DNA from: Acidimicrobiia bacterium | GTDB lineage: Bacteria > Actinomycetota > Acidimicrobiia > Spongiisociales > ZC4RG35 | Assembly (NCBI GenBank): GCA_015488325.1 | Contig: WFOA01000050.1 | Coordinates: 1 to 45,218, forward strand | Reading direction: 5' to 3' | Length of the DNA stretch: 45,218 nt | Program-made: the position numbers and the translations under genes | Shown here: positions 16,828 to 25,518 of the stretch, one piece after another | How positions within the stretch are numbered: the stretch's first letter is position 1 | Layout: each line of letters opens with the position of its first letter | The notes under the pieces: generated by a model | What the model was told of the DNA's origin: nothing | The model's input: only the letters and a program-made list of their open reading frames with translations | Databases searched by the model: none

Positions 16828-16848
16828 CATCCTACCACTCAGAGTGGT
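16828..16848 (-). promoter_or_regulatory. Candidate BldD-type operator and -10 box of the regulator gene
   Basis: On the minus strand a perfect 7-bp palindrome, ACCACTC-T-GAGTGGT (16848-16834), is followed directly by TAGGAT (16833-16828), a plausible -10. The palindrome core ACnC(A/T)GnGT matches the centre of the Streptomyces BldD box; the outer GTn/nAC positions do not match. Confidence 0.5.
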
Positions 16849-16885
16849 CGTTGCGCGCTGGGAGTCACATTCGGGGTGGCGCCCT

Positions 16886-17971
16886 TCACCGGTGACGGCG
16901 CCTCCGCCGCCGAACGGGGCGTTCATCCCGCAGCTCGGCGAACCGCATCAGCAGGTCCTCCTCCTCCGGTGTGAGGTCCCGGGGCACCTCCACCGCCACC
17001 TGCACGACGAGATCTCCCCGCCCCCGGCGGCCCAGGTGGGCGGTGCCCCGCCCCGGGATCCGGGTCGACCAGCCCGGCTGGGTGCCGCGGGGGATCTCGA
17101 CGGTCTCGGTGCCCCCTTCCAGGAGAGGGACCTCCACCTTGGTGCCCAAGGCCGCCTCGGCGATCCCCACCGTCACCCGGTGGATCAGGTCGTCCCCGGA
17201 GCGTTCGAACCGTTCGTCGGGGGCGACCTCGATCGTCACGTAGAGGTCGCCGGGCCGGCCCCCCTGGCCGGCGGCTTCGCCTTCACCGGTCATCCGCAGC
17301 CGCGTCCCCGTGGACACCCCGGCGGGGATCTCCACCCTGACGGTCCGACGGTCCGGATGCACGCCCTGGCCGAAGCAACGGGGACAGGACTCGGAGACGA
17401 CCTCACCCGACCCGCGGCATCGGTCGCATTCGGCCACCGACATCACCGTCCCCAACAGTCCCCGCCGCGCCACCCTCACCGCACCGGCGCCGCCACATGT
17501 CGGGCAGGTCGATCGAAGGGTGCCAGGCTTGGCGCCGCTGCCTCCGCACAGGCTGCAGACGACGTTGGTCTCGAAACCGACCTCCGCCTCCGTCCCGAAG
17601 GCGGCCTCCGCCAGGCTCACCTTCACCCGGGCGACCACGTCCCGGCCCCGCGGACGGGACGTCGGACCCCGCCGGGTCCCGAAGGGACCGACGTCCCCGA
17701 ACACCGAGCGTAAGAGGTCGTCGAAGCTCCCGAACCCGGCGAACAGGTCGCCGAGGTCGACGGATTCGCCCCGGTCGTAGGCCCGTCGACGCTCCGGATC
17801 CGACAGCACCTCGTAGGCCTCCGCCACCTCCCGGAACCTCGCCTCGGCAGAAGGGTCGTCCGGGTTGGCGTCCGGGTGGGTGTCCCGGGCGAGACGCCGG
17901 AACGCCCGTTTGATCTCTTCCTGGGACGCGTCCCGGGAAACCCCCAGGACGGCGTAGTAGTCCTTGGCCAT
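16886..17971 (-). CDS. dnaJ: Chaperone DnaJ
   Basis: 361 residues. The J domain (about 3-68) has the HPD motif in THPDANP. A Gly/Phe-rich stretch (about 72-100, LFAGFGSFDDLLRSVFGD) follows, then four zinc-binding repeats (CSLCGGSG, CPTCGGAG, CDRCRGSG, CPRCFGQG) and the C-terminal substrate-binding domain. DnaJ stimulates the DnaK ATPase and delivers unfolded clients. It starts 3 bases after hrcA ends, forming an hrcA-dnaJ operon under the CIRCE-like operator. dnaK and grpE are not in the window. The C-terminus is unusually Arg-rich (RRRRRRHR). Confidence 0.95.
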   Translation of the reverse strand: MAKDYYAVLGVSRDASQEEIKRAFRRLARDTHPDANPDDPSAEARFREVAEAYEVLSDPERRRAYDRGESVDLGDLFAGFGSFDDLLRSVFGDVGPFGTRRGPTSRPRGRDVVARVKVSLAEAAFGTEAEVGFETNVVCSLCGGSGAKPGTLRSTCPTCGGAGAVRVARRGLLGTVMSVAECDRCRGSGEVVSESCPRCFGQGVHPDRRTVRVEIPAGVSTGTRLRMTGEGEAAGQGGRPGDLYVTIEVAPDERFERSGDDLIHRVTVGIAEAALGTKVEVPLLEGGTETVEIPRGTQPGWSTRIPGRGTAHLGRRGRGDLVVQVAVEVPRDLTPEEEDLLMRFAELRDERPVRRRRRRHR

Positions 17972-17974
17972 CGG

Positions 17975-18967
17975 TTATCCGCTGATCCGGTCCCCGAGCT
18001 CTCGGCCGATCTCCTCCACCGCCGAGATGGCCTTCTTGTAGTCCATCCTCATCGGACCGATCACGCCCACCCGACCTTCCCCGCCGGTGGCGACGGGGAA
18101 CGTGGTCGAGACCACCGCCAGGTCCTCGACGGGGAGGTCGTCGCCGATCTGGATGTAGGTGCCCGACGCCCGAGCGAGGATGTCGAGGATCATCGCCTCA
18201 CGCTCCAGGACTTCGAGCACACGGTGGACCGTCTGGAGGTCGTCCCAGATGGCGGGCATCCGCCTCGCTCCGCCGACGTACAGTTCGGAATGCTCGGCGG
18301 CGGCCTGGCCCACCCCGGCGGCGAGGACGTCGAGGGCGGCTCGGGCCGGCTCCGAAAGGCGCGTGCCGGCGGCGCCGACCGCCTCCACCGCCGTCAGCTC
18401 TCCACCCACCAGCGCACCCGCCAGCAGCCGCTCCACCTCCGCCAGCTCGGTCGAGTCGACCGGTTCGGGCAGGTCACAGGCTTCCTGGCAGACCTGTCCC
18501 GATTCGGTGACGATCACCAGCAGCGCCCGTTCGGCGGTGAGCTGGACCACGTGGAGCGCTTTGACTTTCTCCCCCGTCGGTCGCGGCCCCACCACCACCG
18601 CCGGGTAGTGGGTGACGTCGGCCAAGAGCTGACTGGTGGCCTTGAGCAGCCGGCTCAGCTCCATGTGGACCGTGTTGAAGAACGTGGCGATCCGCTCGCG
18701 GGTCCGGCCCCGCAGCCGAGGGGGGGTGAGATGATCGACGTAGTAGCGGTATCCGGCGGCGGTCGGGACGCGCCCCGCCGACGTGTGAGGCTGCGCGACG
18801 TACCCCTCCGCCGCCAAGGCGGCGAGGTCGTTGCGCACCGTGGCGCCCGACACGTCGAGCCCGGTCCGCTCGAGGATCGTCCGTGAGCTGACCGGCTCGC
18901 CCGAGGCGATGTACTCCTCGACGAGCGCCCGGAGGACCGTGGCTCGTCGATCCTCCAGCATGGACAT
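17975..18967 (-). CDS. hrcA: Heat-inducible transcription repressor HrcA
   Basis: 330 residues from ATG 18967. A GTG at 18982 is in frame but lies inside the operator, and an ATG at 18961 (MLEDRRATVL) fits the family start equally well. The N-terminal winged helix has EEYIASGEPVSSRTI and SGATVRNDLAALAAEGYVAQ, then HTSAGRVPTAAGYRYYVDHL, the hallmark HrcA segment. The C-terminal GAF-like domain ends with VIGPMRMDYKKAISAVEEI. HrcA binds CIRCE and represses chaperone genes until heat stress. A CIRCE-like repeat lies directly upstream, implying autoregulation with dnaJ. Confidence 0.95.
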   Translation of the reverse strand: MSMLEDRRATVLRALVEEYIASGEPVSSRTILERTGLDVSGATVRNDLAALAAEGYVAQPHTSAGRVPTAAGYRYYVDHLTPPRLRGRTRERIATFFNTVHMELSRLLKATSQLLADVTHYPAVVVGPRPTGEKVKALHVVQLTAERALLVIVTESGQVCQEACDLPEPVDSTELAEVERLLAGALVGGELTAVEAVGAAGTRLSEPARAALDVLAAGVGQAAAEHSELYVGGARRMPAIWDDLQTVHRVLEVLEREAMILDILARASGTYIQIGDDLPVEDLAVVSTTFPVATGGEGRVGVIGPMRMDYKKAISAVEEIGRELGDRISG

Positions 18968-18971
18968 CACG

Positions 18972-18998
18972 TTAGCAGTCACCCCGGACGACTGATAA
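18972..18998. promoter_or_regulatory. CIRCE-like HrcA operator
   Basis: TTAGCAGTC, nine bases, then GACTGATAA. The CIRCE consensus is TTAGCACTC-N9-GAGTGCTAA; spacing and arm length match exactly. Arm matches are 8/9 and 7/9. The seventh base of the left arm and its partner in the right arm are changed together, so symmetry is kept. It ends 4 bases before the hrcA ATG. Confidence 0.75.
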
Positions 18999-19027
18999 AG
19001 GTGGGTGACGCCCGGAGGGGCCGGCCG

Positions 19028-20167
19028 TCAGCGGAGCACCAGCCTCGTCACCGTGTCGGTGAGGAGCGGCCGCCTCACCACCAGGCGATCCCCCCGAACC
19101 TCGACCACCCCGGCGGCGATGAGGCGTCGCCCCTCCTCCGAGTCGACCAAGGCCTGCCCGGCGTCGCCGAGACGGACCCCGGCGGCCCGACGGAGGCCCA
19201 ACATGAGCCGTTCCCGCTCTGCCTCCTCCCCGGCCACGACCTCGGTCGCCTGGACCGGCCCGATCCCCGCCTCCACCCTCCGCAGGTAGGTGTCGAGACG
19301 GCGGACGTTCACCTTCCGGACGCCGTCCCGGAAGCCGTGGGCGCCGACACCGAAACCAAGGTACTCCCCCCGGGCCCACACCGTCAGGTTGTACCGGCAG
19401 GCGTGGCCGAGGCGGGCCAGGTTCGAGACCTCGTAGCGGACCAGACCGGCCGCGGTCGCCTTCACCTGGGCGAGCTCCCACCGGTCGGCCTGCGCGTCCG
19501 GGTCGGGCGGCGGTGCCCCGGCCCGGACCGCCCGCCACAGGTCGGTGCCCGGCTCCACCGTCAGGGCGTACACGGAGAGATGGTCGGGGTCGAGGGCGAG
19601 GGCGGCGTCGAGGGTCGCCTCCCACGAGGCCGTGTCCTCGGCCGGATGCCCGTAGATGAGGTCGAGGTTCACCGACCGGAACCCCGCATCCCGGGCCGTC
19701 TCCACCGCCCGGGCCACGTCCCCGGGTCGGTGACGGCGCCCCAGGGCGGCGAGCACGTCCGGGTCGAAACTCTGGGCGCCGAACGACACCCGCCCGAAAC
19801 CGGCCGCTGCCAGCTCCGCCGCCAGAGCCGGGGTCCAGTCCTCCGGGTTCGCCTCCAACCCCACTTCGGCGTCGACGGCAAGCCCGAACCGGGCGGCCAA
19901 CGCCTCGACCACCGACGCCAGCCGCCATCCACCGAACCGCGACGGTGTCCCCCCTCCGAAGGAGACGGCGTCGAGGGGACGCCAGGGCGGTTCGGCGGCG
20001 ATCTCGTCTGTGAGCGCCCGCAGGTACCGGTCGGCGTCTTCGTCCCGCCCGACCACGACGACGAAGTCGCAATATGGGCACAGCCGGGCACAGAAGGGGA
20101 TGTGGACGTAGGCCCCAGCCCATTCGGCGGCCCGGTCGGCGAGCTCCGGCGAGTCGGGAGCCGTCAC
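19028..20167 (-). CDS. hemW: Radical SAM protein HemW (coproporphyrinogen oxidase-like)
   Basis: 379 residues from GTG 20167. The 4Fe-4S motif CARLCPYC (CxxxCxxC) lies near residue 26 in [19 protein letters not shown]-binding [15 protein letters not shown] and [12 protein letters not shown] follow, and NLDLIYGHP is present. The C-terminal HemN_C-like part includes [21 protein letters not shown]. HemW proteins bind heme and act as heme chaperones; most lack coproporphyrinogen oxidase activity, so earlier HemN labels should be avoided. The start overlaps the lepA stop by 4 bases, a lepA-hemW pair known from many Gram-positives. Confidence 0.92.
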   Translation of the reverse strand: MTAPDSPELADRAAEWAGAYVHIPFCARLCPYCDFVVVVGRDEDADRYLRALTDEIAAEPPWRPLDAVSFGGGTPSRFGGWRLASVVEALAARFGLAVDAEVGLEANPEDWTPALAAELAAAGFGRVSFGAQSFDPDVLAALGRRHRPGDVARAVETARDAGFRSVNLDLIYGHPAEDTASWEATLDAALALDPDHLSVYALTVEPGTDLWRAVRAGAPPPDPDAQADRWELAQVKATAAGLVRYEVSNLARLGHACRYNLTVWARGEYLGFGVGAHGFRDGVRKVNVRRLDTYLRRVEAGIGPVQATEVVAGEEAERERLMLGLRRAAGVRLGDAGQALVDSEEGRRLIAAGVVEVRGDRLVVRRPLLTDTVTRLVLR

Positions 20168-21960
20168 CGGTCGACTTTGAGCGCCTCGACGAAGGCCTCC
20201 TGGGGGACCTCCACCGAGCCCACCATCTTCATCCGCTTCTTGCCTTCCTTCTGGCGCTGGAGGAGCTTCTTCTTTCGGGTGACGTCTCCCCCGTAGCATT
20301 TGGCCAGCACGTCCTTGCGTTTCGCCTTCACCGTCTCCCTGGCGATGATCCGGCTGCCGATCGCCGCCTGGATCGGCACGTCGAAGAGTTGGCGTGGGAT
20401 CAGCTCGCGGAGACGTTCGACCATGGCCCTGCCGTAGGAATAGGCCTTGTCGCGGTGCACGATCGACGAGAAGGCGTCGACGGGTTGGCCGTTCAACAGG
20501 ACGTCCACACGGACCAGGTCGGCTTCACGGTATCCGGCCGGTTCGTAGTCGAGGCTGGCGTAGCCCCGGGTCCGGGATTTGAGCTGGTCGAAGAAGTCGA
20601 AGACCACCTCGGCGAGGGGCAGCAGATAGATGAGCTCCACCCGTTCCGGCCCCAGATACTGCATGTCGACCATCTCCCCCCGCCGTCCCTGCACCAGCTC
20701 CATGATCGCCCCCACGTATTCGGAAGGGGCGACGATCATCGCCCGCACGTAGGGTTCTTCGATGGAGACCAGCTCGCCCGGGTCGGGCATGTCCTGCGGT
20801 GATCGGATCTCCCGGCGCTCCCCCGACGACCTCACCACCCGGTAGGCGACCGACGGGGCGGTGGCGACCAGGTCGAGGTCGTATTCCCGTTCGAGGCGTT
20901 CCCGGACGATCTCCATGTGCAGCAACCCGAGGAACCCGCAACGGAACCCGAATCCGAGGGCCCGCGAGGTCTCCGGTTCGTAGACGAGGGAGGCATCGTT
21001 GAGGGCCAGCTTGTCGAGGGCCTCCCGGAGCCGAACGAAATCGTCGCCGTCGGTGGGGAAGATCCCGGCGAACACCATCGGTTTGGGCTCCGCGTACCCG
21101 GGGAGTGCCTCTTGGGCCGGACGGACGGCGCTCGTCACCGTGTCCCCGACTTTGATCCGGCCGATCTCCTTCACCCCGGTGATGAGGTACCCCACTTCAC
21201 CGGGGCCGAGGACGGCGACGGGCCGGGCGGCGGGGGTGAGCACACCGACCTCGGTGGCGTCGTGGCTTTCGGCGGTCGCCATGAACCGGAGCCGCTCCCC
21301 GCTGGACAGGCGCCCGTCGACCACCCGCACGTAACAGACCACCCCCCGGTAGGTGTCGTAGTAGGAGTCGAACACCAACGCCCGCAGCGGCGCCTCGGGG
21401 TCTCCCGACGGCGGTGGCACATCGGAGACGATCCGGGCCAGCAGCCGGTCGATCCCCTCCCCCGTCTTCGCCGACACCCGGACGACGTCTTCGGGCCTCC
21501 CACCGAGCACACCGGCGACCTCGGCCGCCACCCGGTCGGGGTCGGCCGACGGGAGGTCGATCTTGTTCACCACCGGGATGATCTCCAGTCCGGCGTCGAT
21601 CGCCAGGTAGGCGTTGGCGATGGTCTGAGCCTGTACGCCTTGGGCGGCGTCGACCAACAGCACCGCGCCTTCGCACGCAGCCAGGGAACGGGACACCTCG
21701 TAGGAGAAGTCGACGTGGCCCGGCGTGTCGATCAGGTTGAGGACGTACCGCTCACCGTCGATGTGTTCGAGGCGCACCGCCTGGGCTTTGATGGTGATGC
21801 CCCGTTCCCGTTCGAGATCCATCGAGTCCAACACCTGGTCCCGCATGTCCCGTTCGGACAGCGCACCGGTGCGCTCCAACAGCCGGTCGGCCAGGGTCGA
21901 CTTGCCGTGGTCGATGTGGGCGATGATGGAGAAGTTGCGGATGCGCGCTCGGTCGACCAT
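20164..21960 (-). CDS. lepA: Elongation factor 4 (LepA)
   Basis: 598 residues from ATG 21960. The frame is open well upstream but homology starts at [20 protein letters not shown]. GTPase motifs: [53 protein letters not shown]-like domains follow, and the LepA-specific C-terminal domain ends [21 protein letters not shown]. LepA is a ribosomal GTPase acting in translation initiation/elongation quality. GAGG precedes the start by 2-3 bases. A TACAAT -10 box upstream overlaps the rpsT promoter on the other strand. Confidence 0.97.
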   Translation of the reverse strand: MVDRARIRNFSIIAHIDHGKSTLADRLLERTGALSERDMRDQVLDSMDLERERGITIKAQAVRLEHIDGERYVLNLIDTPGHVDFSYEVSRSLAACEGAVLLVDAAQGVQAQTIANAYLAIDAGLEIIPVVNKIDLPSADPDRVAAEVAGVLGGRPEDVVRVSAKTGEGIDRLLARIVSDVPPPSGDPEAPLRALVFDSYYDTYRGVVCYVRVVDGRLSSGERLRFMATAESHDATEVGVLTPAARPVAVLGPGEVGYLITGVKEIGRIKVGDTVTSAVRPAQEALPGYAEPKPMVFAGIFPTDGDDFVRLREALDKLALNDASLVYEPETSRALGFGFRCGFLGLLHMEIVRERLEREYDLDLVATAPSVAYRVVRSSGERREIRSPQDMPDPGELVSIEEPYVRAMIVAPSEYVGAIMELVQGRRGEMVDMQYLGPERVELIYLLPLAEVVFDFFDQLKSRTRGYASLDYEPAGYREADLVRVDVLLNGQPVDAFSSIVHRDKAYSYGRAMVERLRELIPRQLFDVPIQAAIGSRIIARETVKAKRKDVLAKCYGGDVTRKKKLLQRQKEGKKRMKMVGSVEVPQEAFVEALKVDR

Positions 21961-21991
21961 GTCCTCAGGGGGTTCGGGGGGACCGCCGGAG

Positions 21992-22022
21992 ATTGTACCG
22001 GTCTCCCCGCCACTGCTAGCCT
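21992..22022. promoter_or_regulatory. Overlapping divergent promoters of lepA and rpsT
   Basis: On the minus strand TACAAT (21997-21992) is a -10 for lepA. On the plus strand TTGTAC (21993-21998) is a -35 for rpsT with TAGCCT (22017-22022) as -10, spacing 18. The lepA -10 and rpsT -35 share bases, so simultaneous occupancy by two polymerases is unlikely. Confidence 0.5.
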
Positions 22023-22084
22023 CATGGGCCCGCCGGCGCCCCGGCACACACCGCCACCCTTTCGAGTCTTCACGTGGAGCAGGC

Positions 22085-22360
22085 ATGGCCAACATCAAGT
22101 CCCAGATCAAGCGGAACCGACAGAACGAGAAACGCCGCCTTCGCAACAAGGCGGTGCGTTCGGAGATCAAGACCCGGATGAAACGGGCGATCGAAGCCGC
22201 CGAGATGGGCACCGACGACGTCGAGGAGCGTTTCCGCCTGGCCCAAAAACGCATCGACATGGCCGTCTCCAAAGGCATCCTCCACAAGAAGACGGCCGCA
22301 CGCCGGAAGTCACGGCTCGCCAAGCGGATCGCCGCGGTCCGGGCCGACGCCTCGTCCTGA
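22085..22360 (+). CDS. rpsT: 30S ribosomal protein S20
   Basis: 91 residues, very basic and helical, starting [20 protein letters not shown], with the conserved KTRMKRAI and the C-terminal [20 protein letters not shown]20 binds 16S rRNA early in 30S assembly. GGAGCAGG precedes the ATG. The gene is transcribed alone, divergently from lepA, and its stop is 7 bases from the convergent holA stop. The 5' leader from the predicted start is about 55 bases, long for this window. Confidence 0.97.
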   Translation: MANIKSQIKRNRQNEKRRLRNKAVRSEIKTRMKRAIEAAEMGTDDVEERFRLAQKRIDMAVSKGILHKKTAARRKSRLAKRIAAVRADASS

Positions 22361-22367
22361 TCGTCGC

Positions 22368-23351
22368 TCAGCGCCCCGAGTACCACCGGGCCAGCGCCAC
22401 GGTCAGCCGTTCCATCGTCACCCGATGGAGCTCCTCGGGCGCCGACTTGAGGACCTTGTCGGCCCGGGTCAACGCCCCCAGCGCTCTCCGCAGCGACGAA
22501 TCCTTCACCCGTCCCCGGGCACGCCACAGGTGTTCCGGCCGCCGGTCGGAGGGTCGTGCCCCGATCGCCTGACGGAACGTCTCCAAGTCGGGTGCGGAGG
22601 AAGCCAGGGCGCGCCGGCGGAGGTCGTTCTCCAAGGCGGCGAGGATCTGCAGGGGGTGGGTGTGGACGAACAGGTCGCCGAGGCGCCGGAGGGCTTCGTC
22701 GACCCGACCGGCGGCGACGGCGTCGGTGTAGTGCCACATCGGCTCGTCCGGGCGGTTCTTGAACCGCCGGAGGATCTCGTCTCGGGTGATCCTCCCTCCG
22801 GCCTCGGCGAGCTGGTCGAGGGCACCCTCCAGGGATCCCAGGTCGGTGCCGAAACGCTGAATGAGCGCCGCCTGCGCTTCGGGTCCCAGCTCGAGGCCCC
22901 GCTCGGCGGCGAGCTCGACGAGCCGCTTGGGGACGTCCCGTTCCTGGATCCGGCGGATCGTGACCGACGTCCCGACCTGTTCGACGGCTCGGACGACGAC
23001 GGCTTTCGGTTTCCCCACGGAGACGAGCGCCACCGCCACCGCCTCCGGGTCGAGGCCGGTGAGGAGGTCGGCGAGGACCTCCGCCTCGGCGGCGGTGAGG
23101 TTCTGCACGTCGGCGAGCAACAGCCCCTGGCGGCCTCCGAACAGCGACGCCGACTGGAGGACAGGCACCATCGGCTCGACGTCGGCCCGCAGGGTCGCGC
23201 CTTCTCCGGCCCCGGAGGGGACGTCGACACGGACCACGTCTTCGGGGGCGACACCCTGGTCGGCCAGATGCGCTCTGGCCCGCCGCAGCGCCTCGTCACG
23301 TTCCGACGGTCCGGAACCGGACGGGGCGACGACGGAGAGAACGGAGGTCAT
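22368..23351 (-). CDS. holA: DNA polymerase III delta subunit
   Basis: 327 residues from ATG 23351. The N-terminal AAA+-like domain starts [20 protein letters not shown]. Family segments include [40 protein letters not shown] and [20 protein letters not shown], with the C-terminal collar ending [20 protein letters not shown]. HolA opens the beta clamp as part of the clamp loader. The N-terminal part is more divergent than usual. It begins 24 bases after folP ends on the same strand. Confidence 0.88.
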   Translation of the reverse strand: MTSVLSVVAPSGSGPSERDEALRRARAHLADQGVAPEDVVRVDVPSGAGEGATLRADVEPMVPVLQSASLFGGRQGLLLADVQNLTAAEAEVLADLLTGLDPEAVAVALVSVGKPKAVVVRAVEQVGTSVTIRRIQERDVPKRLVELAAERGLELGPEAQAALIQRFGTDLGSLEGALDQLAEAGGRITRDEILRRFKNRPDEPMWHYTDAVAAGRVDEALRRLGDLFVHTHPLQILAALENDLRRRALASSAPDLETFRQAIGARPSDRRPEHLWRARGRVKDSSLRRALGALTRADKVLKSAPEELHRVTMERLTVALARWYSGR

Positions 23352-23375
23352 GGCGGCACCCAACCTACCCGGCCG

Positions 23376-24179
23376 TCAGAGGGAATCGTCGAGGAGTCCG
23401 ACCAGGTCGCACGCCTCGGCGACGTCGTGGACCCTGATGAGGTCGGCCCCGTGCTCGATCGCCAACGTGATGTAGGCCATCACCCGGTGGTCTTCCCGCT
23501 TCCGGGGGATCGGCACCAGCACCGGCGGCCCCACCTCCCGCACCACGTCGAGGCGACGGATCACGTCGAGCTGCATCTTCGTGTAGGCGTCGTAGTCGCC
23601 CGGATAGTTGATGGCGATCCCGGGATCCACGATCAGGCGGTCGATGCCGTCGGCGGCCAGGTCCGCCACCCGTTCGGTGAGCCACCGGGCGGTGACTTCG
23701 GCTTTGTCCCGGCGGACGTCGACCTCGCCGACGGCGTGGGGGTTGGCCCCTTCCACGTAGACGACGACGGCGGCGACGCCCGAGTCGTGTACGAGCCGTC
23801 GCATCTCCGGGTCCCGCAGACCTCCGGTGTCGTTGACGATCGCCGCCCCGGCCTCGACGGCGGCGGAGGCCACCTCCGGTTTCCAGGTGTCCACCGACAC
23901 CACGTGCCCTTCGCCGACGAGGGCCGACACCACCGGCACGAGACGACCGATCTCCTCGGCGGCCGGGAGGGTGGGGACGTCGTAGCGGCTCGACTGGGCG
24001 CCGACGTCGATCACTTCGGCCCCCCATTCTCGGTACCGGTCCGCCAGCGCCAACGCACCGTCGACCGTCGTCGCCACCGTCGAGACGTTGTTCGACTCGG
24101 GTGAGACGTTGAGAACGGCCATCACCTTGGTGCGGCCGTCGAAGCAGAGAGGCCCGGCGGGGGTGTCGACCCGTTTCAC
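23376..24179 (-). CDS. folP: Divergent dihydropteroate synthase / pterin-binding TIM-barrel protein
   Basis: 267 residues from GTG 24179. Barrel landmarks are in DHPS order: MAVLNVSPESNNVS (usual NVTPDSF), EVIDVGAQSSR (usual DVGGESTRPG), VVSVDTWKPEVA, IVNDTGGLRDPEM, RLIVDPGIAINYP, and a C-terminal IRVHDV. The usual sulfonamide/pABA loop and the GxSRK segment are altered (PIPRKRED instead). It may be the only DHPS of a folate pathway or a paralogue using another pterin substrate; the window shows no other folate gene. The start overlaps the upstream gene by 4 bases and holA follows after 24 bases. Confidence 0.7.
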   Translation of the reverse strand: MKRVDTPAGPLCFDGRTKVMAVLNVSPESNNVSTVATTVDGALALADRYREWGAEVIDVGAQSSRYDVPTLPAAEEIGRLVPVVSALVGEGHVVSVDTWKPEVASAAVEAGAAIVNDTGGLRDPEMRRLVHDSGVAAVVVYVEGANPHAVGEVDVRRDKAEVTARWLTERVADLAADGIDRLIVDPGIAINYPGDYDAYTKMQLDVIRRLDVVREVGPPVLVPIPRKREDHRVMAYITLAIEHGADLIRVHDVAEACDLVGLLDDSL

Positions 24180-24622
24180 GGTCCGACCACCAGGGACCCG
24201 GTGAGGTCGGTGACCCCCTCCCCGACCCGGACCGTCACGGCGGTCTCCACGCTGTCCCCGGCCGGTACCGTCCCCACGTCGACGGGGACTTCGAAGTCCC
24301 CGATCTGCAGGTCGAGGCTGCCCCGCCACACGAACGGGGACCGGTTGGTGAGGAGGATCGTGACCTCCACCTGTCCCGGGCGGGGTGCCCGGCCGACGCG
24401 CAACTCGACTTCCAGACCTCCGCAGGTCTCCTCGTCTTCGGTGGTGAGGAGCCGGGAGGAGCCGGTCACGACGGGTATCCCGTCGGCGACGAGGACCTGG
24501 AAGGGCTTGAAGACGGTGCGGCGACACGAGATCAGATGGGTGCGCCCTCCCAGCCAACCCTGGGCGATGGGGATCAGCAGGACGAGGGTGAGCACGGCGA
24601 CGGCCACCTTGGTGCGGAGCAT
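24176..24622 (-). CDS. Unknown membrane-anchored or exported protein
   Basis: 148 residues from ATG 24622; not a family I recognise. The N-terminus (about 3-20, RTKVAVAVLTLVLLIPIAQG) is a signal anchor. The rest is predicted beta-rich and Ig-like, with strands such as VEVTILLTNRSPFVW and VETAVTVRVGEG. Two cysteines (SCRRTVF and ETCGGLE) could form a disulfide outside the cell. A longer frame to 24658 exists but would overlap the promoter -35 box. It is the first gene of a unit with folP (4-base overlap) and probably holA. Confidence 0.65.
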   Translation of the reverse strand: MLRTKVAVAVLTLVLLIPIAQGWLGGRTHLISCRRTVFKPFQVLVADGIPVVTGSSRLLTTEDEETCGGLEVELRVGRAPRPGQVEVTILLTNRSPFVWRGSLDLQIGDFEVPVDVGTVPAGDSVETAVTVRVGEGVTDLTGSLVVGP

Positions 24623-24629
24623 CGGGTGA

Positions 24630-24658
24630 GTGTCACGGACCGACCCCGACCCTGTCAA
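24630..24658 (-). promoter_or_regulatory. Promoter for the exported-protein/folP/holA unit
   Basis: A consensus -35 TTGACA (24658-24653), a 17-base spacer, TGACAC (24635-24630), then seven bases and the ATG. The transcript should be leaderless or nearly so. This decides the start at 24622. Confidence 0.6.
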
Positions 24659-24709
24659 CCACCTCCCGACGGGGACGGGAAGGGGATGCCATCTGCAGGA
24701 AGCCCGCCG

Positions 24710-24715
24710 TAGACT
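24710..24715 (+). promoter_or_regulatory. Putative -10 box for the GGDEF-like gene
   Basis: TAGACT is followed by eight bases and the GTG start at 24724, again consistent with a leaderless transcript. Confidence 0.45.
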
Positions 24716-24723
24716 GCGCCGCC

Positions 24724-25518
24724 GTGCCCACCGACACCCGCCACACCCGCACCGTCATCCTCGTCACCGGCCTCGTCGTCGTGGTCGGTGTGGCGCTGGT
24801 GATGCTCGCCCGGGGGACCGACCCGGTCGAAGTGGTCGCCATCCTCTTTTTCGCTCCCGTGCTCGTCGGTCTCCTCTACCTGGGACCGGCGGGAGGGACG
24901 TTCCTGGCCATCGCCGCCGCGGCCGGCTACGTCGGGCTCCGCTGGCCGGCGATCCAGCTGGTCGGATGGGAGCCCGTGGTCGGCCGGATCGCCACCCGGG
25001 CGGTGGGGTATCTCCTGTTCGGACTGGCCGGAGGATGGGCGACCCGCACCCTCCTCGCTGACCTCGATCGCCTCTCCACGGTCGGCGACGTCGACCCGAC
25101 GACGGGCCTGCACACCGCTCGGGCGTTCACCCGCCTCGCCGTCTCCGAACGTGAACGGGTCGACCGCTACGGAGGCGAGTTCACCGTCGCGGTCGTTCCG
25201 GTGTCCGGCCTGCCGGAGCGTCGGGCTCGTCGTCGGCGAACCCTGAACGAGCTGGGACAGGCGGTCCGCTCGTCCCTGCGGAAGACCGACCACCTGGCCT
25301 TCGTGACGGCCGGCGGCCGCCCTGCCCTCGCCGTCATCCTCACCGGCACCGACACCGTGGGGGCCGGGCCCGCCATCGGCCATCTGGAGAGGGCGGCTGC
25401 GGGCCTGGGCCTCGGGACGGGAACCGTCGACGTCGCCGCCTACCCGTCCGACCCCGAAGGTGTCCGTTCGATCGTGGACGCGATCACATCCGGCGCCACC
25501 ACCACGTCACCCACCTGA
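24724..25518 (+). CDS. Membrane protein with degenerate GGDEF domain
   Basis: 264 residues from GTG. Three to four hydrophobic helices (about 10-110) precede a cytoplasmic domain. DVDPTTGLHTARAF at about 122-135 matches the D-x-LTGL-x-NRRxF opening of GGDEF domains, and the spacing to LRKTDHLAFV matches the LRxxDxxxR strand. The signature itself is lost: AGGRPAL (about 196-202) stands where GGDEF should be, and the metal-binding DxD strand reads VVPVSGL. It should not make c-di-GMP but could be a sensor or binding scaffold. Its 3' end overlaps the convergent comEC gene by 79 bases. Confidence 0.7.
   Translation: MPTDTRHTRTVILVTGLVVVVGVALVMLARGTDPVEVVAILFFAPVLVGLLYLGPAGGTFLAIAAAAGYVGLRWPAIQLVGWEPVVGRIATRAVGYLLFGLAGGWATRTLLADLDRLSTVGDVDPTTGLHTARAFTRLAVSERERVDRYGGEFTVAVVPVSGLPERRARRRRTLNELGQAVRSSLRKTDHLAFVTAGGRPALAVILTGTDTVGAGPAIGHLERAAAGLGLGTGTVDVAAYPSDPEGVRSIVDAITSGATTTSPT

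Noticed and set aside
18968-18982. hrcA start at GTG 18982
   Set aside because: It lies inside the CIRCE-like operator, and family members start at the later MLxxR segment.
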